NCBI GenBank assembly: GCA_002286715.1
Contig: NSJX01000030.1
Location: 61,034-125,033 of the forward strand
DNA: 64,000 nt
Source of the DNA: Dentipellis sp. KUC8613
Taxonomy: Eukaryota; Basidiomycota; Agaricomycetes; Russulales; Hericiaceae
Direction: 5' to 3'
Shown here: piece after piece, positions 55,063 to 64,000 of the stretch
How positions within the stretch are numbered: the stretch's first letter is position 1
Layout of the letters: the number at the start of each line of letters is the position of its first letter
Program-made: the position numbers and the translations under genes
The notes under the pieces: generated by a model
The model's database searches: none
Told to the model about the DNA's origin: nothing
Seen by the model: the letters and a program-made list of their open reading frames with translations, nothing else

Positions 55063-57648
55063 ATGAGGTCGCATGAAATGGACCCGGAGCTCGGGGAGGA
55101 GTACAAGCCAGGAGAGGAGGAACAACAAACACTATTACCCCGTGCCTCCGAAACTGACCCCGACACACCTTCCCCGCATCGTTCACGCTCGTTTAGTCTA
55201 TCCTTGACGTTCACCCTTCCCCAGCTTATAGCATCCTTTCTTGCTGGTGCAGTTGCCTGCATCATTGTCCAGTATGCAATCTCAGGACTGGCTTGCTTTA
55301 CTGGACAGGCGCCAGCGAAGTCTGACGCTCAGATTCTGGCGCCTCCTTATGTCGGATCTACCGAAGTACACGACTGGCCTCCCTCTAGACCGACAAACAA
55401 CTATCCTTCTCTGTTCCCCACCAACGTTGGGCATGCTGGTGCGACACCCACTGGTGCCGAGGCTGGCATGATTGCGACTGCTCCCTCGTATGCCATTCAT
55501 ACCGGCGCACCGCATCTTGTCGCGCCGAAGCAACTATCAGCAGGGAACTCCTCAAGTGTTCGCGGAAAGCACTTCGATCTCTACAAGACTTGGGGAAATC
55601 TGGCACCGTGGTACAGCGTCGAGAAAGGCGCGTTTGGTATCGACGCTGGGCCTGAAGCGCCTGAGGGCTGCTCCGTGACCGGTCTCCATTTCCTTCACCG
55701 CCATGGCGCTCGCTACCCTACATCATGGGGTACGCGTAACTCCTGAGTCCACGGTTCGCTTGTTGACGACTTGTGTTTTAGCATCGTACGGTGGCCCCGC
55801 CGCATTCGCAGGCCGCCTGCATGACAGCAGCTCAGGCTGGACGGCTGGAGGTGACTTGGACTTCCTTAACGATTGGTAAGTCATGAGCCGTAATTCTTCC
55901 GCCAACAATGCTGACCATGCGCTCGCGTCTCAGGACGTATAAACTCGGCGAAGAAGGTGCGTGTACTTTACGGGCTTTTGAAGTTTTTGTTCCGTTTAAT
56001 CATGTTTCTCTAGTTCTCACTCCCTTCGGAAGACAACAACTTTGTGGGTGATATTGGGGTTGCCGTTTCAATCTTGGATCTCATTTTTATTCTAACAGTT
56101 GACCTCGGTGTATCCATGCGCCTGAAGTACGGCTTCCTGCTAGAGGTACTAAAACCTTTTACTTGCCACTCCTCCTTTGTCTGATTTGTTTTTTGCAGAA
56201 CTTTACCGACACTCTTCCAGTATTCCGCACGGAGTCACAGTAAGGGTCTCCGTCAAAAGGTTGTCGTAAAATCTCAGCATTGGTGCAGGGATCGTATGCT
56301 TGCCTCAGCTCTCAACTTTGCTAGCGGATTCTTCGGTATCCCTTATGAAGACAAGTACCTTCAAAGTATTACTATCGAAGCTGAAGGCGTGCGTCGTTCT
56401 GCTGCTTCCTTATCCCGACCGAACTACTAACGTTTCAACGGTAGTTCAACAACACCCTTTCACCTTACAAGACGTGCGTATCAGTCTTCCTTATGCTTCG
56501 ACGTTGCGTGCTAAACTCGTCCTGGATCAATTAGATGCCCGAACGCTGGCGACTCTAGCAAGGCCGATCGTGGAACTGCATTCGTCAAACAATGGGCTAC
56601 CATTTATTTGAAGGACGCAAAGCAACGCTTACAGGAACAGATCAACGGATATAACTTGACTGTCGAGGATGTCTATACTATGCAACAACTCTGTGCTTAT
56701 GAGGTGAGCTTGTCCCTAGTGCAGATGAAAGCTATGCAGCCGAACGCTTTCCCTCAGACGGTTGCAATTGGGTACTCGAAGTTCTGTGGTCTTTTCACCG
56801 AAGAAGAGTGGGAAGGCTTCAACTATGCGTAAGCCTTCAAAGGCCATTTTTCTCTGCGCTGTTCCGACAATGACCCCTTTTCTTTCAGTCTCGATATTTA
56901 TTTCTGGTCGGGTGGATCCACCTCTTGATCAACGAAATGCTGATAGGTTCAATTCCAGGTACGACTCCGCGTTCGGTTCCCCCGTTGCACGGGTGCAGGG
57001 CATAGGTTATATACAAGAGATGGTGTCGCGCTTGACGCATACCCCTATTGAGACGCACAATTCCTCGACCAACGCGACCCTGAACGATAACCCCATTACT
57101 TTCCCTCTCGACCATAGCCTATATGTAGATGCTACGCATGAAGTCGTTGTCTTGAACAGTACGTTTGCTCTCCTCTCATTTACCGACAAACTTAGCGAAC
57201 GCTCCATTCTAGTCATCACCGCTCTCAATCTGACTACTTTCGCGGAGACGGGACCTCTTCCTACGGACCATATCCCTGCTGACAGATCCTTCCGAGTATC
57301 ACAGCTTGCTCCATTCTCCACCAACGTTCAGTTCCAGCGTGAGCATCTTACATGCCCTGTACTTGTAACCGACTTACCCTCAGACACCTAGTACTGAGCT
57401 GCAACGCGCAAGGAGAAAACGACGAGCACATCCGCATCATCATCAACGATGCGGTTGCACCTCTTACTGGCATCGATGGATGCCCCTCAGATTCCGAGGG
57501 TAAATGCCCCGTGTCGACATTCGTTGCTGCTCAGAAGAAGATCATCCAGAAGACCGATTGGAACTGGGCATGTTACGGTGATTGGGAAGTCCCTGCTGGT
57601 CATGACTGGCATACAGTGACTGGAGATGCTCCTGGGGTAACATGGTAA
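55063..57648 (+). CDS. Membrane-anchored histidine acid phosphatase (phytase-like)
   Basis: A branch-2 histidine phosphatase that releases phosphate from organic esters such as phytate. The start is ATG 55,063 (MRSHEMDPELGEEYKPGEEE). An acidic N-terminus and one hydrophobic helix (LPQLIASFLAGAVACIIVQY, about residues 55-75) suggest a type II membrane anchor instead of a cleaved signal peptide. The catalytic motif is GLHFLHRHGARYPTS. Later small exons give ASYGGPAAFAGRLHDSSSGW, VLTPFGRQQL, MRLKYGFLLE, VFRTESQ, ASALNFASGFFGIPYEDKYL and LCAYE. The proton-donor motif is VDATHEVVVLN, so HE replaces the usual HD. The C-terminus has the Cys-rich end (VAPLTGIDGCPSDSEGKCPV), ending TAA 57,646-57,648. 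More than twelve introns. N-glycosylation sites (NSS, NST, NAT) fit an exported enzyme. Confidence 0.78.
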
Positions 57649-58055
57649 TTGGATTCACAGCAAGGGACATTTTTGGAGATTACTTCTTCTTGACTGCAAT
57701 CCAGAGTATTTGCGTAGTCTTGATAGTATCTCAGGGTCTCACTATTTCGGCCATGAGTACTATGCAGCTGCAGCTCACTGCCGGCAATCCAACCAACTGG
57801 GCGCGTTTGAATGTTTTGCATACCAAATTGATGACAGTGGCAATAAATGGCAGGCGGCACAGCAGGAGCGCCCATTGAGCATATGTTTGCACCGCTCAAA
57901 TGCATCCAGACAGGTGGTTTCCCACAAGCGACTAGTTCAAGGACACCGCATGTCGACGCGCTCTTGCCTCGTGTACCGCGCCATGAATCTTTACTTAGAC
58001 CCTTGACCAGCTTCTCGACGTGTTCTAGTATACCTACACCCTGCACGCAACTACT
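57649..58055. other. Intergenic, no gene seen
   Basis: About 400 bp between the acid phosphatase stop and the metallophosphatase start. ORFs on both strands have no motif. A minus-strand ORF of 148 codons spans the gap but overlaps the end of the acid phosphatase gene and is taken as a shadow. Confidence 0.4.
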
Positions 58056-59241
58056 ATGGGCAAGAGAATATCTCGTGATGCTCCCCTAGGCCTCCCAAGC
58101 GATCCGCCAGTACTCACGGGTGCCGGAACAGCAAATCCGCCGACGAGCACCATTTCGTCGCCCTCCGCAGTAGTTCATCTCTACTATGGAGACAGCCCAC
58201 CTCCTCATCCTGGCAAAGACTGGACCCGTTTCGTATGTATCTCGGACACTCACTCGCGCACCTTTCCCGTACCGTCTGGAGATGTGCTCCTGCATTCCGG
58301 GGACCTCAGTAGCTGGGGTACCATACCTCAACTGAAGGTCACGATTGATTGGCTGGAAAGCCTTGATCATCCAGCAAAGATGTGCGTCGTATCTGCAAAC
58401 TCTTGAGGGCCTCTACTTATGATATTGTGTCTGCAGTCTCATTGCAGGGAACCATGACGTATGTCACACCTTTGGTCTGTATTAAGCCGACATACTGAAC
58501 AGCGTGGGCTTAGCTTTGCTTGGATAAAAACTTTCCAGGAATACTGCGACAAAACGGTTTAATAAGGGGGACGGAAGAGGACGAGGTGAGGTTTAAAATT
58601 CGATATCTGCTTCTTGTCCGACGTCTTGTCCGATGTCTTCAGGCTTACGGAGCGCGGACTACCAGGCCGTCATTCTTGCACAGTCCCTTGTCAGGGGCGA
58701 AGCCTCTCGCAAGGCTGGTCTTTACTACCTTGAACACGAAAGCATGGATCTAGTCACCAAGACAGGGAAACGCTGGAAGATTTATGGCACCCCGGTAAGA
58801 TGATGGCTTCGGCTGAATCGCGAGGCTAAACTGAGCGTGTCGTGGGTGTATCGCCAGGCCGCTCCTCGTTATGTCCTAGGATCATTCCAGTACACCACTG
58901 AAGAACAAGCACAAGGTATGAAATACGATAGTCACCGATGAAGGAAACTAGCTCACCAGCATTGCCCAGCCATATATGATCGAGTCCCAGCAGACACAGA
59001 AATTTTCCTCACACATACACCGCCATTTTTGACATTGGATAAGGCTAAGCGGGGAGCCGATGCAGGCTGTCCGCATCTTGCCAAGAGAGTAGACGAGCTT
59101 CATAACTGTCGACTGCATGTGTTCGGGCATATTCATGAAGCCCACGGTGCAAAGATTCACGGTGCCTCGGACAAGTTGGTGTCGGTAAATGCGGCTTTAG
59201 CATTGAGAGGACAGGCGATAATTGTGGATCTGAAGCATTGA
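58056..59241 (+). CDS. Calcineurin-like metallophosphatase, MPPED/239AB type
   Basis: A single-domain metallophosphatase like human MPPED1/2, which hydrolyse small phosphodiesters. The start is ATG 58,056 (MGKRISRDAPLGLPSDPPVL). The first metal motif is FVCISDTHSRT, the second DVLLHSGDLSSWG. After introns come IAGNHD, LCLDKNFPG, a linker exon SADYQAVILAQSLVRGEASR, the block KRWKIYGTP, APRYVLGSFQYTTEEQAQ, DTEIFLTHTPPFLTLDKAKR and LHVFGHIHEAHGAKIHG with the last His motifs, ending TGA 59,239-59,241. Seven or so exons, about 300 aa. All metal-binding motifs (DTH, GD, GNHD, THTPP, GHIHE) are present, so it is probably active. No transport signal is seen; the natural substrate is unknown. Confidence 0.82.
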
Positions 59242-59460
59242 ATGAATCAAGGACAATATAGATACGATAGATAGATAGTCTGCGAATGTCATGTTCACGA
59301 GGATATTGAAGGCGATTTAAATAGTCAGCAAACTGAGGGTCGGCAAGCTCCGACGCGAGACGCGCTCTGCTCTTGCCACTGACGCGCCTTCGCTGGACTC
59401 GCCACCGTCCCTCTCATCTTCCTTCCTCCTTGACTACTCTCGTGGAAAACCACCCCCTGA

Positions 59461-62400
59461 ATGTCTGTGCAGTTGAACAAGGAGCTCTTCAACTCGCGGC
59501 TCAAACACATCCTTGACTCGTGGTCGGTGCGTGCTCGCCAAATTCGCCGCGCAAACTCGCCGTGCTCATCGTTATTGGTTTCCATAGAAGGCCGGTAAAA
59601 ATGACGATTACAGCTCCATCGCTGACGTGGACGCGATATATCTGGCTGCTGGGGACCCGTCGGGCGAAGATGAGCCCATACGCAAGGGTGTAGCTTTCCA
59701 GGTGCGCTTTACTGTGCAGTAGGTTCTTACTGTCAGTGCCAATGAAACTCGGCCAGACGTGGCTTTTGGGCTATGAATTCCCGTCAACGTTAACGCTATT
59801 TCAGAAGGATAAACTCTATATCTTGTGTTCGGCATCGAAAGGTACGTCTCTCATGTTGCCGCCCTGGAGATTACGAATGCTCAGGTTGATTCTCAGCAAA
59901 AATCCTCGAGCAACTGCAGAAGCACAAAACCGTTGTTCCTGTTGAAATCTTCATACAAGCGAAGGCCAAGGAACCCCCAAGCGATGCTCTGCCCAACTTT
60001 CTCAAGGTCTTCACTGGGCATCAGCGAATAGGTACTTTGACGAAGGAGACCTACACTGGCAAGCTGTCAGACGAATGGAACAAGGCGCTCTCCTCATCAG
60101 AGACGAAACCGGAGATCACTGATGCAGCACCTGCGATCTCCGCCTTCATGGCCGTCAAAGACGACGATGAACTCGTTCGTTTCTCTGTTCCTTTCCATGG
60201 CTTGCCAGACGCTCATTTCATGCTAGAAATGCATCAGGACTGCTGCCAACCTCACGACCACATTGCTCACCCACCACATAGCCGTCAAGCTAGAGACAAT
60301 TCTGGACAGGGAGGCCAAGATATCGCACGAACAATTCGCTGCTCAGATTGAGGCTCGCTTAGGGTCAGGGGACGAGGCCAACGCGAAGGGCCCTGACATG
60401 AGGGTGTGGAATAAAGGGCGTGGTCTAACTGATGTAGGTTATCTAACTCGTTTGCCTTTCTTCTGCCTCGCCTTACCCAATGCACAGGTCGATTGGATGT
60501 CCACAGAATTCTGCTATTCTCCTATCATCCAATCGCGATCCTCGAGCTCTGGATACGATCTCAAGTCCACCGCGGAATCCAGCTCCGACAATATGTCACA
60601 TAAGGGCGTTTTGCTGGTCTCGGTTGGCATGCGCTACAAAGGCTATTGTGCTAATGTTGGGAGGACCTTCATCGTTGATCCGGACAAGGTAACGTGCTGT
60701 ACTGATCTTTAGGTCCGACGTCTCATCTTGGTTCCAGGAGCAAGAATCAATCTACAACTTCCTGCTGTCCTTGCAAACGGAATTGTTGTCTCAGATGAAA
60801 GACGGCGCTGTGATCAGAGATGTCTATCAGCATGCGCTATCTCATATCAAGAAGCATAAACCCGAGCTCGAGAAGCATTTCGTGAAAAATATAGGCTTTG
60901 GGGTGTGTAGAGATATTGTGCTGAGAGTCACTTTACTCATAATGTTTCTTTCAGATGGGTGTGGAGTTCAGGGATTCGGCATACCTACTGTCGCCCAAGA
61001 ACGCCCGACAGTTGAAGACCAACATGGTCTTTAATCTGGTACTTGGCTTCCAAGACTTGGAGGACCATGAGAAGAACAAGTACGTGTCGTTTGGCCCCGA
61101 TGGGACGGTAATGTTAAATATTCGTCACAGATATGCTCTTCAGGTTGTCGACACCGTGAGGATAGGCCAAGACAGGGCCGTCTCGCTTACAGAAGGCGTA
61201 AAGTCACCCAAGGACACGCTCTTCTACCTGAACGCCGGGGACGACGAGGAAGTCAAGCCTGCTAAGAAGGCGCCTACAAAGCCACTTGCAAATGGTAACG
61301 GGTCGCCTGCGAAACAGAAGACCGCCGGAGGAAAAGTATTACGGAATAAGACCCGAAGTGCTGCTCAGGCAGAAGTGGCACAGTCGACCGCGGCCAAGAT
61401 TGCAGAGCATCAGATTGGTTTGCACGCTCAGCTACAAGCAGAGGGTCTTGAGAAGTACTCTGAGGAAAATGGTGGGACAGGCGGGAAGGAAGGAAAGGGC
61501 TGGAAGAGGTTCCAAAGCTACAAGGGCGAAGCAGGTTTACCGCGAGAAGCGGAGAGTCTGCGGGTACGTTGCCTCTCTTTCGAGCCTGACTGCGACAAGC
61601 TAATAGTTTGTATAGATTTACGTAGATCGCAAAGCACAAACCGTCATCCTGCCCATTCACGGTTTTGCTGTTCCGTTCCACATCAACACCATTAAGAACG
61701 TGAGCAAGACAGACGAAGGGCAGTACACCTACCTTCGCGTCAACTTCCAGACGCCAGGTCAACTTGCTGGCAAGAAGGAAGACACGGTGAGCAGTAACTT
61801 CTAGCTCTTGTTAGTTTCCTTGGTTTTGACTATTTCTTCAGCCTTTCGAGGACCCAGATGCCACTTTTGTTCGCTCCATCTCATACCGATCGCTAGAGGG
61901 CCACAGATTCGACACCATCAGCAAGCAGATCACCGACTTGAAGAAGGAGATGAACAAGCGAGAGCAGCAAAAGAAGGAACTTGCGGATGTCATCGAGCAG
62001 GACACCCTGGTGGAGATCAAGGGACGCAGGCCGTTCAAGCTGCCCGAGGTCTTCGTGCGTCCAGCGCTTGATGGCAAGCGACTGCCTGGAGAAGTCGAAA
62101 TCCATCAAAATGGTCTCAGATACCACTCGCCGATGGGCACCTCGAAGATTGGTGAGCCTTGTTGAACCTCTCTGCTTGGTACCTATTGAATTACTCGACC
62201 AGATATCTTGTTCAGCAATGTCAAGCATCTGTTCTTCCAGCCCTGTGATCATGAGCTGCTGGTCATTATTCATGTTCACCTCAAGTCTCCCATTATGATT
62301 GGAAAGAAAAAGGCGCATGTACGTTGTATTTTGACAGTCCCGTACGCTGAGAAGGCTGACACTTCTTTAGGATGTGCAATTCTTCCGTGAAGCATCGGAC

Positions 62401-63567
62401 GTCCAATTCGATGAGACAGGAAACCGCAAGAGGAAGTACCGGTATGGCGACGAGGATGAGATTGAGATGGAACAGCAGGAGCGCAAGCGGCGGCAAATGC
62501 TCAACAAGGAGTTCAAAGCGTTCTCAGAGAAGATTGCAGAAGCGGCTACGAATGCTGTAAGTCTTCGGGGGACCTCATTTTCGTTTTACGACTACTCACT
62601 TCCGTCCTCAGACGGGCGACACATTGGAGCCTGACATTCCATTCAGGGAGTTGTCATTCGAAGGTGTTCCTTTCCGCACCAATGTGCGCCTGCAGCCGAC
62701 GACCGAATGCCTTGTTCACCTATCGGACCCGCCATTCCTTGTTGTCACGCTTGCAGACATCGAGATTGCGTCCCTGGAGCGTGTGCGATTCGGATTGAAG
62801 CAATTTGACTTGATTCTCGTCTTCAAAGACTTCACCAAGGCACCATTGCACATCAATTCCATACCCAGTGCTCAACTGGATGATGTCAAGAATTGGCTGG
62901 AGTAAGTCTCAAGCCAATTAGTATATGCTTCTCAACTAATTTATTTCGATCCCTAGTTCTGTCGACATTCCTCTTGCTGAAGGCCCTGTCAACTTGAATT
63001 GGGGACAAATCATGAAGACAATCAACGACAGCCCATATGACTTCTTCCAGACCGGTGGCTGGCACTTCCTTGGCGGTGTCGGTGGAGACGAGGTACGAAT
63101 TCATAACTTCTTGTGGCGTGGTGACTGATATTGACCATATAATTAGAGTGATCAAGACGAAGAATCCGATACTGAATCTGAGTTCGAGGTCGAATCAGTG
63201 GACTCAGAAAGCGATGCCAGCTCGGACGACGGAAGTGACTTTGATGGTGCCGACGCAAGTGACGATGAGGGTAGTGGCTCTGACTTCGATGATGAAAGTG
63301 AAGGTATGCAATTAATATCCCTCGTTCGCGACGTCTGCTGACAGTGAACTTCGCAGGCGAGGACTGGGATGAGCTGGAGAAGAAGGCTGCGAAATGTGAG
63401 CTCCAATTTTCCATCTGTGATAAACTGGAGACCCAATCATGAATTTAGCCGACAAGAAACGTGTCGAAGCCAGTCGCCAGGCCGGCGACGACTCCGACGA
63501 CTCCGACAGACCCAAGAAGAAGGCAGCGAAGCCGAAAGCCAAGATGAACGGCAAGAGCAAGCGGTAA
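59461..63567 (+). CDS. SPT16: FACT complex subunit Spt16
   Basis: Spt16 with Pob3 forms FACT, the histone chaperone that opens and rebuilds nucleosomes during transcription and replication. The start is ATG 59,461 ([20 protein letters not shown]). The aminopeptidase-like N-terminal domain includes [55 protein letters not shown] text, [40 protein letters not shown] and [13 protein letters not shown]; it lacks enzyme metal ligands. The middle domain gives [78 protein letters not shown] and [20 protein letters not shown]. Then come [20 protein letters not shown] and [20 protein letters not shown]. The C-terminus is very acidic then basic ([20 protein letters not shown]), ending TAA 63,565-63,567. 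About fifteen short introns, roughly 1,000 aa, full length. Confidence 0.92.
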
Positions 63568-64000
63568 GGGTGTGGATCCTACCTTGCCATGCTGTCTTCG
63601 ACAGTCTTGCGCCGTGGTCTGCTTTCATCCAGCTGTAAATTAATTCGTCTTGATCTCTGCTTGTCGATGTTCTATTCCACTCGCGCACTTGCTTTGTTTC
63701 ACTCTAAATCTTGAATTGAGCTGCCTGCTATCTACTTTTTAGTGCATCAGGGTCGTCACTCTTGTTGACCGTTCTTAGTTGCCGTAGCGATTGAGGCTGA
63801 TACGAATAACGAGAACGAAACGACGCTGTGTCTGACAATTATGAGAAGATCATCTCATAGCAAAGCATCACGTTTGATGCATCCTGACGTCGCGCATGCG
63901 CTGTTGGGTCGAATCCACAGCAGCATGAATGCAGCTTTTGGAGAGCTAAGCATTACGTATTCGCAGACGCCATATTGAAGGAATCCAGAGAGTAGAGACC
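63568..64000. other. Downstream of SPT16, no gene seen
   Basis: The 3' flank of SPT16, probably including its 3' UTR. No ORF, repeat or mobile-element end can be supported before the window stops. Confidence 0.4.

Noticed and set aside
57600..58046. 148-codon minus-strand ORF between the phosphatases
   Set aside because: It overlaps the well-supported end of the acid phosphatase gene on the other strand and has no motif.
1..64000. CRISPR arrays, bacterial operons, rRNA genes
   Set aside because: No regularly spaced repeats of CRISPR type, no rRNA landmarks, and introns throughout show nuclear fungal DNA.

Overview
This is a nuclear window of a basidiomycete fungus, most likely an agaricomycete. 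The coding regions carry many short GT-AG introns (about 50-65 nt). The gene set is eukaryotic and fungal: Pol III subunit, gamma-tubulin, FACT subunit Spt16, Mbf1, Met8, Yme2, Bmt2 and a fungal tetraspanin. A frameshifted kinase of a type common in agaricomycetes is also present. All product calls come from reading conserved motifs by eye; no search was run.

Layout. 1-5,740 is gene-poor and repeat-rich: a TA-flanked terminal-inverted-repeat (TIR) element (1,078-4,012), one small proline-rich ORF and a small hairpin element. 5,743-6,605 is a broken protein kinase. 6,740-8,896 (-) is the Pol III subunit RPC82. 9,000-15,000 is an accessory island with two more inverted-repeat elements and no convincing intact gene. 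15,025-25,904 holds an acidic unknown protein, a small membrane protein, a 5'-nucleotidase-type phosphoesterase, BMT2 (25S rRNA methyltransferase), a foldback element and a tetraspanin. 26,844-27,617 is a Tourist/PIF-like MITE. 27,768-31,780 holds MET8, MBF1 and gamma-tubulin. 31,902-35,518 is a nested mobile-element cluster. 36,483-63,567 is a dense housekeeping block: an FG nucleoporin of Nup1/Nup153 type, YME2, a TRAPPC13-like protein, the V-ATPase H subunit, mitoribosomal protein mL46, NUC1 nuclease, an RRM+R3H protein, a histidine acid phosphatase, a metallophosphatase and SPT16.

The genes do not form a pathway. Several are divergent neighbours with intergenic gaps of about 155-195 bp (NUP/YME2, VMA13/mL46, the 15-18 kb pair), so they may share promoters. 

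The most unusual signals are of three kinds. (1) Two palindromic foldback elements (23,876-24,629 and the ancestral part of 31,902-35,518) carry, in each arm, a tRNA-like module with A-box-like and B-box-like motifs and a T-run, arranged head to head. (2) The second foldback is interrupted by a datable series of nested insertions. (3) MBF1 can only encode the conserved NAARRAG segment if a 2-nt micro-exon at 29,112-29,113 is spliced in.
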